Source of the DNA: Clostridiales bacterium
GTDB lineage: Bacteria; Bacillota; Clostridia; Christensenellales; Aristaeellaceae
Assembly: GCA_012520375.1 (NCBI GenBank)
Contig: JAAYOH010000064.1
Span: 1 to 47,580, forward strand
Reading direction: 5' to 3'
DNA length: 47,580 nucleotides
Shown here: positions 8,083-15,480 of the stretch, piece by piece
Layout of the letters: each line of letters opens with the position of its first letter
How positions within the stretch are numbered: the first letter of the stretch is position 1
Translations under genes and position numbers: made by a program
The notes under the pieces: generated by a model
Told to the model about the DNA's origin: nothing
Database searches by the model: none
Seen by the model: only the letters and a program-made list of their open reading frames with translations

Positions 8083-9270
8083 GTGCAAAAGAAGCAGTGT
8101 ATCGCCATGCTGCTTGCCGGCGGACAAGGAAGCCGGTTGGGGCTGCTGACCAAAAAGGTGGCCAAGCCTGCCATCCCGTTTGGCGGGAAATATCGCATCA
8201 TTGATTTTCCCCTGTCCAACTGCTCGAACTCCCTCATTGACGTGGTGGGCGTGCTGACCCAGTACCAGCCCCTGGAACTGAACCGCTACATCGGCAGCGG
8301 CTTGCCCTGGGACCTGGACCTGAACAAGGGCGGCGTCTTCGTTCTGCCCCCCTACATGACCAGCAAGAGCGGTGAATGGTACCGGGGGACGGCCAACGCC
8401 ATTTACCAAAACATCCCTTTCATCGAACAGTATGATCCCGAGTATGTACTGATTCTGTCCGGCGACCACATCTACAAAATGAACTACCGCGCCATGCTGA
8501 GCAGCCACATTGCACGGGGCGCAGACTGCACCATCGCGGTGCGCCCGGTGCCCTGGGAGGATGCGCCCTCCTTCGGCATCATGAACACGGACGAAGAGGA
8601 CAACATCACCGAGTTTGAGGAGAAGCCCAAAGAGCCCAAGAGCAACCTGGCCAGCATGGGCGTGTACGTCTTCAACTGGTCCGTATTGCGCAAGTACCTG
8701 GAAGACGACGAGGCAAACCCCAACAGCCACAACGACTTCGGGAAAAACATCATTCCTGCCATGCTGGCGGACGGCCTGGGCCTATCGGCCTATCGCTTCG
8801 AGGATTACTGGAAAGACGTGGGCACCATCCGGTCCCTGTGGGACAGCAACATGGATCTGATCTCGGATCCCCCCCGCTTCAATTTGTACGACAAGAGCTG
8901 GCGCATCTACGCCCGCAACCCCATCATGGTACCCCATTACGTGGGGGACAAAGCCTGCGTGGAAGGCTCCATGGTGACCGAAGGCTGCGAGGTCTACGGC
9001 ACTGCGCTGCGCTCGGTGCTGTTCGCGGGCGCCACCGTGGAAGAAGGCGCCCTGGTGGAGGACAGCGTCGTCATGCCGGGTTCCGTCATCTGTTCAGGGG
9101 CGGTAGTCCGGCGCAGCATCATCGGCGAAAACACCATCATCGGCGCGGACTGTGTCGTGGGCGACGGGGGCGACAGCGAGATCGCCCTGGTGGGCTCCGA
9201 GGTCGTTCTGGAACGCGGCAGTGTGGTCCTGCCCGGCCAGCAGTCTGACGGCAGAGAGGAGGGGGCCTAA
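8083..9270 (+). CDS. glgC: glucose-1-phosphate adenylyltransferase, catalytic subunit
   Basis: The 395-residue enzyme makes ADP-glucose from glucose 1-phosphate and ATP, the committed step of glycogen synthesis. Seen: [11 protein letters not shown] at the N-terminus, [19 protein letters not shown], the sugar-phosphate region EFEEKP, and a C-terminal left-handed beta-helix (hexapeptide-like VVMPGSVI...). GTG 8083 is chosen because it follows AAAGGAG and gives the usual N-terminus ([14 protein letters not shown]). The ATG at 8032 lies inside the -10 element and ATG 8059 has no ribosome site. glgD starts 2 bp after the stop. Confidence 0.93.
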   Translation: MQKKQCIAMLLAGGQGSRLGLLTKKVAKPAIPFGGKYRIIDFPLSNCSNSLIDVVGVLTQYQPLELNRYIGSGLPWDLDLNKGGVFVLPPYMTSKSGEWYRGTANAIYQNIPFIEQYDPEYVLILSGDHIYKMNYRAMLSSHIARGADCTIAVRPVPWEDAPSFGIMNTDEEDNITEFEEKPKEPKSNLASMGVYVFNWSVLRKYLEDDEANPNSHNDFGKNIIPAMLADGLGLSAYRFEDYWKDVGTIRSLWDSNMDLISDPPRFNLYDKSWRIYARNPIMVPHYVGDKACVEGSMVTEGCEVYGTALRSVLFAGATVEEGALVEDSVVMPGSVICSGAVVRRSIIGENTIIGADCVVGDGGDSEIALVGSEVVLERGSVVLPGQQSDGREEGA

Positions 9271-9271
9271 G

Positions 9272-10399
9272 ATGAAGGATGTAATGGGCATCATCTACAC
9301 CACCAAAGACGACTTTGCGCTGCGTGAACTGACGGCTTCCCGTGCGGTGGCAGCGTTGCCCGTGGTGGGCCGCTATCGCATCATCGACTTCATGCTCAGC
9401 AGCATGGTGAATTCCGACATCAAAAACGTAGGGGTCATCATGCAAAAGAACTATCACTCCCTGATGGACCATATCGGTGCCGGCAAAGAGTGGGATCTGC
9501 ACACCAAGAACGACGGCCTTTTCATCCTCCCGCCCTTCCAGACCCGGGAGAACCAGGGCACCTATCAGGGCACCGTGGATGCGCTGCGCTCCAACATCAG
9601 CTATGTCAAGCGGTCCAATCAGGAGTATGTGATCCTGTGCAGCACCTATTCGGTGTTCAACACCACCTTCGACAACGTGCTCGACGAACACGTGGCATCC
9701 GGCGCCGACGTCACCATGCTGTACACCAAGTACCCCATCGAAGATCGATCGTCCTCTTCCAACACAGCCCAGCATTGCTACCTCGATTTGGACGAAGAGG
9801 GCGCGGTGCGGAACATTGAGATGGGGGCGGAGCACCACGAGCTGGAAAACTTCAGCATGAACGTGTTCCTGATGAAGCGGGAACTGCTGGTGCTGCTGGT
9901 GGAGCAGGCCCACGCAAAGGGCATCTACAGCATCCACCAGGCCATCAAAGCCGGCTTCCTGGACCGGGGCAATTACCTGGTCCGCGGCCACGAGTACACG
10001 GGCTATCACAAGCGGGTGGAATCCATCCCCAGCTACTACGCCTTCAACATGGACATGCTGGACGAGGCGACCCGCAAGGACCTGTTCGCCTCCCCGGTAT
10101 TCACCAAAGTACGGGACGAGGTGCCCGCCCGCTATGCCAAGGGCGCGGTGGCCATCAATTCCCTGCTCGCGGACGGCTGCGTCATCGAGGGCCGCGTGGA
10201 AAACAGCGTGCTGTTCCGGGGCGTCCGCGTGCGCAAGGGCGCCGTGGTGCGCAATTCCATCATCATGCAGGAAAGCGACATCCGGGAAAATGTGGAGGTC
10301 GAACACGTCATCTTTGACAAGGGGGTCACGATCCGGGAGGGCAGGCTGATCGGCCAGAAGGGTTACCCCATCGTGATCAAAAAGAATTTTACCCTCTAA
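9272..10399 (+). CDS. glgD: glucose-1-phosphate adenylyltransferase regulatory subunit
   Basis: The 375-residue GlgC paralogue lacks the GGxGxRL nucleotide motif: the N-terminus reads MGIIYTTKDDFALRELTASRAVAALPVVGRY in two parts, with the pyrophosphorylase P-loop replaced. The nucleotidyltransferase fold (YRIIDFMLSSMVNSDI) and C-terminal beta-helix (VLFRGVRVRKGAVVRNSII region) are kept. GlgD proteins are known from Bacillota as poorly active partners that stimulate GlgC in a heteromer. ATG 9272 follows GAGAGGAGGGGG. Placement between glgC and glgA supports the assignment. Confidence 0.93.
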   Translation: MKDVMGIIYTTKDDFALRELTASRAVAALPVVGRYRIIDFMLSSMVNSDIKNVGVIMQKNYHSLMDHIGAGKEWDLHTKNDGLFILPPFQTRENQGTYQGTVDALRSNISYVKRSNQEYVILCSTYSVFNTTFDNVLDEHVASGADVTMLYTKYPIEDRSSSSNTAQHCYLDLDEEGAVRNIEMGAEHHELENFSMNVFLMKRELLVLLVEQAHAKGIYSIHQAIKAGFLDRGNYLVRGHEYTGYHKRVESIPSYYAFNMDMLDEATRKDLFASPVFTKVRDEVPARYAKGAVAINSLLADGCVIEGRVENSVLFRGVRVRKGAVVRNSIIMQESDIRENVEVEHVIFDKGVTIREGRLIGQKGYPIVIKKNFTL

Positions 10400-10416
10400 G
10401 TTAGGAGGAATATGCT

Positions 10417-12150
10417 ATGCTAAAAGTGTTGTTGGTTGCGTCTGAATGCGTTCCCTTTTCCAAGACAGGCGGGCTCGCCGATGTGGTGGGCGCGCTGCCC
10501 AAGGAGCTGGTGAGACAGGGCGTGGATGCCCGGGTCATCACCCCCCTGTACAGCAGCATCCCCGAACACCTGCGTTCCCGCATGGAGCACGTCCTCTTCT
10601 TCTACGTCAACATGGGCTGGAGAAGGCAGTACGTGGGCATCGAAAAGCTGAACCTGGAAGGCGTTACCTACTATTTCATCGACAACGAGTACTATTTCGG
10701 CCGCAGCTACATCTATGGGCTGGGAGGGGATGAGGGCGAGCGCTTCGCCTACTTCTGCCGGGCTGTGCTGGAAGCCCTGCCCCAAATCGACTTTGTGCCC
10801 GATGTGCTGCACCTGAACGACTGGCAGACCGGGCTGGTCGCCCCCATGCTGGAGATCCAATACCGGGTGCTCCCCCTGTACAAGAAGATCCGGACGGTGT
10901 ATACCATCCACAACCTGCAGTATCAGGGGTTGTTCCCCATCGCCGAGATCGAGGACCTGGTGGCCCTGGGCAACGATGCCTACACGTCGCAACACATGGA
11001 ATTCTTTGGCCAGTGCTCCTTCACGAAGGGCGGCCTCACCTATGCCGACAAGATCACCACGGTCAGCCCAACCTATGCCCAGGAGATCCAGACCGCCTAC
11101 TACGGGGAGCGGCTGGACGGGCTGCTGCGGGCGCGGGCTGGGGACCTGGTGGGCATTCTCAACGGCATCGATCTGGTGGAATACGACCCCGCTACCGACC
11201 CTGCCATTGCCAGGCAGTACACGGCAGAAGCCATTGAGCTGAAAGTCCAGAACAAGCTGGCGCTGCAAAAAGAGCTGCACCTGGACGAAAGTGCCGATAC
11301 GCCCCTGATCGCCATGATCACCCGCCTGTCCGGTCAAAAGGGGCTGGATCTGGTGGACCGGGTGCTGGACGGCATTATGGCCACCGGCGCTCAGCTGGTG
11401 GTGTTGGGCATGGGCGAAGACAAGTACATGGACCTGTTCAGTTGGGCCCAGTGGAAGTATGCAGGCAAGATCGCCGCCCGTTTCGAGATGAACGGCCCCC
11501 TGGCCCATCGTATCTACGCGGGCGCCGACATGTTCCTGATGCCTTCCATGTTCGAACCCTGCGGGCTTAGCCAGATGATCGCCCTGCGCTACGGCACCCT
11601 TCCCATCACCCGGGAGACCGGGGGCCTGAGGGATACGGTGTTGTCCTACAATCGCTTCACCGGCCAGGGTAACGGCTTTACGTTCTTCAACTACAACGCC
11701 CACGACATGCTCCACGTCATCCAGCGGGCCGTCCGCTACTACAACGAGGAGAAGGACATCTGGACCAAGCTGATGCGCCAGGCCATGCGGGGCAAGTACG
11801 GATGGGATCAGTCCGCGGGCAAGTACATCGCCCTGTACCAGTCTCTGAGCGGCGGTGCAGCGCCCGCGGCGGAAGAACCTGCGGCGGAGGAACCCGCGGC
11901 AAAGGAGGCGCCCGTGGCAGAGGAGCCCAAGCCCAGTACCCGGAAGGCCGCGGCGAAACCCAAGGAGGCAAAACCTGCCGAGGAGAAACCAGCGGAGGAA
12001 AAGCCTGCCGAAGAGAAGAAACCCGTAAAGCGGAGATCTCCGGCGAAGAAAGCGGCTGCAGAGAAGCCCGCTGAGGAGAATGCCCCGGCAGCGGAGAAAC
12101 CCGCACCCAAGCGCCGGGCACCCCGAAAAAAGACCACAGAAACCCCGTAA
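10417..12150 (+). CDS. glgA: glycogen synthase with C-terminal Lys/Ala/Glu/Pro-rich tail
   Basis: Residues 1 to about 478 are a GT5 glycogen synthase that adds glucose from ADP-glucose to alpha-1,4-glucan. It has KTGGLADVVGALP (16-28), HLNDWQTGL and TIHNLQYQG in the N-terminal domain, and MFEPCGLSQ plus ETGGLRDTV near the C-terminus. The normal family length is about 480. About 100 further residues (480-577) are low-complexity repeats of AEEPAAEE, AEEKP and PKRRAPRKK types, acidic first and basic later, like a histone-H1 tail. The tail is in frame with no stop and ends just before a terminator. RBS TAGGAGGA precedes ATG 10417. The core call is firm; the tail has no assigned role. Confidence 0.93.
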   Translation: MLKVLLVASECVPFSKTGGLADVVGALPKELVRQGVDARVITPLYSSIPEHLRSRMEHVLFFYVNMGWRRQYVGIEKLNLEGVTYYFIDNEYYFGRSYIYGLGGDEGERFAYFCRAVLEALPQIDFVPDVLHLNDWQTGLVAPMLEIQYRVLPLYKKIRTVYTIHNLQYQGLFPIAEIEDLVALGNDAYTSQHMEFFGQCSFTKGGLTYADKITTVSPTYAQEIQTAYYGERLDGLLRARAGDLVGILNGIDLVEYDPATDPAIARQYTAEAIELKVQNKLALQKELHLDESADTPLIAMITRLSGQKGLDLVDRVLDGIMATGAQLVVLGMGEDKYMDLFSWAQWKYAGKIAARFEMNGPLAHRIYAGADMFLMPSMFEPCGLSQMIALRYGTLPITRETGGLRDTVLSYNRFTGQGNGFTFFNYNAHDMLHVIQRAVRYYNEEKDIWTKLMRQAMRGKYGWDQSAGKYIALYQSLSGGAAPAAEEPAAEEPAAKEAPVAEEPKPSTRKAAAKPKEAKPAEEKPAEEKPAEEKKPVKRRSPAKKAAAEKPAEENAPAAEKPAPKRRAPRKKTTETP

Positions 12151-12165
12151 AGGGGCTCCCTTCCC

Positions 12166-12198
12166 GCCGCACCGGGCATCTCCGGTGCGGCTTCTTTG
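12166..12198 (+). terminator. intrinsic terminator of the glgCDA operon
   Basis: GCCGCACCGG (12166-12175) pairs perfectly with CCGGTGCGGC (12182-12191) around a six-base loop. A T-rich TTCTTTGT follows, 16 bp after the glgA stop. Confidence 0.8.
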
Positions 12199-12821
12199 TG
12201 CTCACTGAAGCCTCGTTGAAGCCGTTCTGAAGGCCTCTGAAGGGCTGTGTGGTGAAAGATGGGAATATTCGCCATCCTTTGGCCCGGGATCTCGAGAAAA
12301 GACGGCTTGTGGTTTCCTTGTTCGGTATCCGGCGCCCGGGCCTGCATACGGCAAATAGGGAATTACAGATAAGATATCCACATCATCCACAGGGTTTTCC
12401 ACAGAAAAAGGCGTTACACAGCACCATTTGCCGGGGATTTCCACATATTGGACCTGTGGATGGGGTGTGTGCAGAGGGGTTTGTCCACAAAGGGGCGTCA
12501 ACCACATTAAAATATCAACAGACTACGGTCTTATATCAGGGACGAAGCGGACCATTTTGGGGAGTCAAGAGGGAATTAAGGAAAGAACCGGGAAAGATTT
12601 GAAAAATCTTGCCGGAAAATAGCACGCTGCACACTCCTGGCTGACAGGGGCATGAGGAAAATACCGGAAAAATCACGATGCATGGATATGGGTAGTATAC
12701 AGAAGACTTTGGTCTGGAAAGTGCGAAAACACGAACAATAAGCGGAACAAGGGAAAGTATGTGCGGAAAAAGAAAGCCGGAAGTGGGAGCCCCTTGAGGA
12801 TTTCCGGTCTTTGGCCATCCC
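12199..12821. other. gene-free region between convergent glgA and galK
   Basis: About 620 bp contain no reading frame with start-site, composition or family support. It is richer in A and T than its surroundings. It holds a cluster of DnaA-box-like sequences (12374-12506) and an AT-rich stretch to about 12540. A small perfect hairpin, AAGATTT-gaa-AAATCTT, lies at 12594-12610. Both flanking genes are transcribed toward it and each ends in a terminator, so it is insulated from read-through. Confidence 0.6.
12374..12506. other. cluster of DnaA-box-like 9-mers (oriC-like or DnaA-titration site)
   Basis: Compared with TTWTNCACA: TTTTCCACA (12395-12403) fits fully. ATATCCACA (12374-12382), TCATCCACA (12383-12391), ATTTCCACA (12437-12445) and TTGTCCACA (12481-12489) differ at one position. 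CGTTACACA (12412-12420), TCAACCACA (12498-12506) and, on the minus strand, CCATCCACA (12463-12455) are weaker. Eight candidates in 133 bp, mostly in one orientation, are followed by AT-rich sequence. No dnaA, dnaN or rpmH gene is nearby and flanking genes converge, so function as the chromosomal origin is not established. Confidence 0.55.
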
Positions 12822-12858
12822 AAAAAAGAAACTGCCGCGGCCGGATCGCCGCGGCAGT
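12822..12858 (-). terminator. intrinsic terminator of galK
   Basis: ACTGCCGCGG (12831-12840) pairs perfectly with CCGCGGCAGT (12849-12858). Read on the minus strand the stem is followed by TTTCTTTTTTG. It begins 18 bp after the galK stop. Confidence 0.85.
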
Positions 12859-12875
12859 CCCAGGGCTTGACAACG

Positions 12876-14162
12876 TTAGCTTTCCGGCAGGGTACAGGGG
12901 CCCACGGGACGCACCCGCAGCACGGTGCAGGCTTCCTCCCCGAACACGGCGTTCATCCGGGCAGCATAGTCCGGAACCAGGGAAAGGGGAACGAAGGCCA
13001 GAATGGTGCCCGCGAAACCGCCGCCGTGGACCCGCCAGGCGCCTCCCCGGTCCTTCAATATGCGCCGGCTCAGCTCCATGGCCAGCACCAGTTCCTGGTG
13101 GTTTTCCCGGCCGGGGACGAAAAGGTTCTGCAGCAGGGTCCAGCTGCTCTGCCCCGAGGCGATGATGCCCGCGAGGAAGGCTTTCAGGTCTTCCTGCTTC
13201 AGGGCATGTACCAGGCCGGGGATCCGGGCGTCCTCGTCGTAAAAGTGCAGGGCCCGGAGGATCGCCCGGTCGCTTACCCTGTTTTTGATCCGGGGGATGG
13301 CCTCTTCCATGCGTTCCCTGGGGATCTCCCGCAGCACTTTCCCACCCAGCAGTCCTGCTACCTGTCGCATCTCTCTGGGGATGGCGGCGTACTCATCGGT
13401 GAGCTCCCCGTGATCGCCCCCTGCCGCTAACACCACGAGCGCATAGCCCTGGGCCTCGAAGTCGAAGCTGAGCGCCTCGATGGCGGCGGGGCTGCGCCCA
13501 AAGTCCATGGTGACAAGGCCCCCCACGGAACTGGCCATCTGGTCCAGCAGGCCGCTGGGCTTTCCGAAGAAGACGTTTTCCGCGTATTGGGAGATGCGCG
13601 CCCGCTCCTGCTCGTCCAGTTTCTCCTGTCCGTACAGGGCGTTCAAGATCTCGCACAGCATCACCTCAAAGGCAGCGGATGAGGACAGGCCCGAGCCTTT
13701 GCCCACGGTGCTGGTGACCACGGCGTCAAAACCGCCCACGGGCAGTCCCCGGTCTTTGAAGCCTGCCGCCACGCCTCGAATCAGGGCAGAGGACGTTCCC
13801 GCTTCTTCCGGGCGCACCGTGAGGTCCCCCAAGTCCACCACGAAGGGCTGCTCGTATCCATCCGAATAGAGGCGCACCAGATTCCCTTCGGCGGGAGAGA
13901 CGGCTGCCACCGTATCCAGATGCACGGCGGCGGCCAGCACCCTGCCGTTGTTGTGGTCGGTGTGGTTGCCTGCGATCTCGCTGCGGCCGGGGGCGGAGCA
14001 GAAGCATACCCGCTCTCTCTCCCCGAAGAACGCCCGATGCCGTTGCAAAAGGAGGCGGTACCGTTCTTTTTGCGCCGGGATGCGCTCCGTTCCATACAGC
14101 AGGGCAAGGGCCTGTGCGGCTTTGGGGCTTTCCAGGTAAGCGCCAAGCGCTGTCGTGTTCAT
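12876..14162 (-). CDS. galK: galactokinase
   Basis: The 428-residue GHMP kinase phosphorylates galactose to galactose 1-phosphate with ATP. Seen motifs: the galactokinase signature GRSEIAGNHTDHNNG, the GHMP phosphate loop GKGSGLSSSAAFE, and the C-terminal GAWRVHGGGFAGTILAF. Length is slightly above the usual 380-400 because of an N-terminal extension of about 50 residues before the signature, common in Clostridia. ATG 14162 has AGGAG upstream. It has its own near-perfect promoter and terminator. The alpha-galactosidase 1.3 kb away would provide its substrate; galT and galE are absent from the window. Confidence 0.93.
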   Translation of the reverse strand: MNTTALGAYLESPKAAQALALLYGTERIPAQKERYRLLLQRHRAFFGERERVCFCSAPGRSEIAGNHTDHNNGRVLAAAVHLDTVAAVSPAEGNLVRLYSDGYEQPFVVDLGDLTVRPEEAGTSSALIRGVAAGFKDRGLPVGGFDAVVTSTVGKGSGLSSSAAFEVMLCEILNALYGQEKLDEQERARISQYAENVFFGKPSGLLDQMASSVGGLVTMDFGRSPAAIEALSFDFEAQGYALVVLAAGGDHGELTDEYAAIPREMRQVAGLLGGKVLREIPRERMEEAIPRIKNRVSDRAILRALHFYDEDARIPGLVHALKQEDLKAFLAGIIASGQSSWTLLQNLFVPGRENHQELVLAMELSRRILKDRGGAWRVHGGGFAGTILAFVPLSLVPDYAARMNAVFGEEACTVLRVRPVGPCTLPES

Positions 14163-14191
14163 GTTGCATCGCTCCTCCCGCTTGATGGCTT

Positions 14192-14221
14192 ATTATAGCC
14201 GCAAGATCCGGCTCCTGTCAA
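14192..14221 (-). promoter_or_regulatory. consensus sigma-A promoter of galK
   Basis: Minus-strand TTGACA (14221-14216) and TATAAT (14197-14192) both match consensus exactly, with an 18 bp spacer. The -10 is 30 bp before the ATG. No operator-like repeat was recognised. Confidence 0.85.
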
Positions 14222-14292
14222 TCGGGATCCTGAAAGTCGCTGTCCATGATAGCGCCATGGGGATTGTCCTGTGCGCCTGCTTCCATCCACAG

Positions 14293-14323
14293 AAAAAAGG
14301 GCCGCCGCAAAAATGCGACGGCC
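14293..14323 (-). terminator. intrinsic terminator of rplJ-rplL
   Basis: On the minus strand GGCCGTCGC (14323-14315) pairs with GCGGCGGCC (14308-14300), allowing one G-U pair, and six T follow (14298-14293). It closes the operon about 20 bp after rplL, so no rpoB transcript continues from here. Confidence 0.85.
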
Positions 14324-14344
14324 GATACCTATACGATCGGGAAC

Positions 14345-14722
14345 TTACTGGATCTCCACAGTGGCGCCCACATCGGCGAACTGCTTCTTGATCTTCTCGG
14401 CCTCTTCCTTGGAGATGCCTTCCTTCAGGGGCTTGGGGGCGCTGTCCACCAGTTCCTTGGCTTCCTTCAGGCCCAGGCCGGAGACTACTTCGCGGACGAC
14501 CTTGATGACCTTGATCTTCTCGGCGCCGATCTCCTTCAGGATCACGTCGAACTCGGTCTTCTCTTCAGCGGCTTCAACGGGGGCGGCGGCAGCGGGGCCG
14601 GCGGCTACGGCCACGGGGGCGGCAGCGGACACGCCAAACTTCTCTTCCAGGGCCTTTACCAATTCGGCCAGCTCCAATACGGTCATGGACTCAATAGCGG
14701 AAATGATCTCTTCGCGATTCAT
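14345..14722 (-). CDS. rplL: 50S ribosomal protein L7/L12
   Basis: The 125-residue protein forms the ribosomal stalk that recruits translation GTPases. The N-terminal dimerisation helices ([20 protein letters not shown]) are followed by an Ala/Pro/Val hinge (about 32-53). The conserved C-terminal domain has [20 protein letters not shown] and [10 protein letters not shown]. Length matches the family. It lies 27 bp after rplJ in one operon. Unlike the usual arrangement, rpoB does not follow. Confidence 0.97.
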   Translation of the reverse strand: MNREEIISAIESMTVLELAELVKALEEKFGVSAAAPVAVAAGPAAAAPVEAAEEKTEFDVILKEIGAEKIKVIKVVREVVSGLGLKEAKELVDSAPKPLKEGISKEEAEKIKKQFADVGATVEIQ

Positions 14723-14749
14723 GATGATATCCTCCTCGATTTGTTTGAA

Positions 14750-15280
14750 TTATTCTTCTCCGGATTTCTGCTTGCGTACTGCGTCGATGGCGTACACCAG
14801 GGAGCGCAGGGTCGCGGACAGGACGCCCACGAAGTTGGTGATGGGGGCATTCAGGCTGCCCATCATCTTGGCGATCAGGACCTCCTTCGGCGGCAGTTCG
14901 CTCAGGGCCCGCACGCCGGCCACATCCAGCAGCTTGCCTTCGACCAGGCCGCACTTGATGGTGGTCTTCTTGGTCTTCCTGATAAACTCGGTAAGGATCT
15001 TGGCGGGGGCCACTGCGTCATTCATGCCGAAGGCCACGGCGGTGGGCCCCTTCAGATACTCGTCGAAACCCTGGATGCCCAGGTCTTTGACAGCCAGGTC
15101 GATCATGGTGTTTTTGAGTACCACGTATTCTACACCCTGCTCGCGGCACTGCCTGCGCAGCTCGGTCGCCTCAGCCACCGTCAATCCCTTGTAATCCAGG
15201 AAGATGGCGGAATGGGCGTTTTCAAAGCGCTCCTTGATCTCAACGACAACCGCTTTTTTCAGTTCGAAATTCTTGGACAA
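14750..15280 (-). CDS. rplJ: 50S ribosomal protein L10
   Basis: The 176-residue protein anchors the L7/L12 dimers to the ribosome and represses its own mRNA through the leader. Seen: an N-terminal KKAVVVEIKERFENA, DYKGLTVAEATELRR, and VVLKNTMIDLA, all typical of L10, with the C-terminal helix that binds L12. An upstream ATG at 15340 would add 20 residues that run through the leader RNA. The TTG at 15280 after AGAGGTG gives the standard start (SKNFELKK), so TTG is chosen. rplK and rplA are not upstream. Confidence 0.95.
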   Translation of the reverse strand: MSKNFELKKAVVVEIKERFENAHSAIFLDYKGLTVAEATELRRQCREQGVEYVVLKNTMIDLAVKDLGIQGFDEYLKGPTAVAFGMNDAVAPAKILTEFIRKTKKTTIKCGLVEGKLLDVAGVRALSELPPKEVLIAKMMGSLNAPITNFVGVLSATLRSLVYAIDAVRKQKSGEE

Positions 15281-15294
15281 TGTTTCAGCACCTC

Positions 15295-15445
15295 TTTTCT
15301 TGTCCCGGATCGGACGCTGCAAAAATCGCCTCGCGCACAACAGCGCAAGGCGATGAAAAGTTCATCCCGATTGCGCCTCGGCGGGCGGCCCGGTGGGCCT
15401 TATGCATGGCACCCGCTGTCTATGGCACGGAGATTTTCACAACAC
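15295..15445 (-). ncRNA. L10-type leader RNA with attenuator hairpin
   Basis: The minus-strand leader contains CATAGACAGCGGGTGCC and CCGCCGAGGCGC, matching the kink-turn and L10-binding features remembered for L10 leaders (AGACAGCAGGUGC ... CCGAGG). Downstream, a hairpin (ATCGCCT/AGGCGAT outer, GCGC/GCGC inner, 15354-15325) runs into TTTTT (15324-15321). This suits transcription attenuation as well as translational control by the L10-L12 complex. The transcript should begin near 15445. Confidence 0.8.
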
Positions 15446-15451
15446 CTTTGC

Positions 15452-15480
15452 ATTATACCCCACCGGGCGCATTTCGTCAA
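15452..15480 (-). promoter_or_regulatory. sigma-A promoter of rplJ-rplL
   Basis: TTGACG (15480-15475) and TATAAT (15457-15452) are 17 bp apart on the minus strand. The -35 overlaps the stop codon of the alpha-galactosidase gene, so the two transcription units abut. Confidence 0.85.

Noticed and set aside
12374-12506. Firm annotation as the chromosomal oriC
   Set aside because: No replication genes nearby, convergent flanking genes and no visible strand switch; kept only as a DnaA-box cluster.
12249-12622. Small frames in the glgA-galK gap
   Set aside because: They run through the DnaA-box cluster with no ribosome site, family motif or codon pattern.
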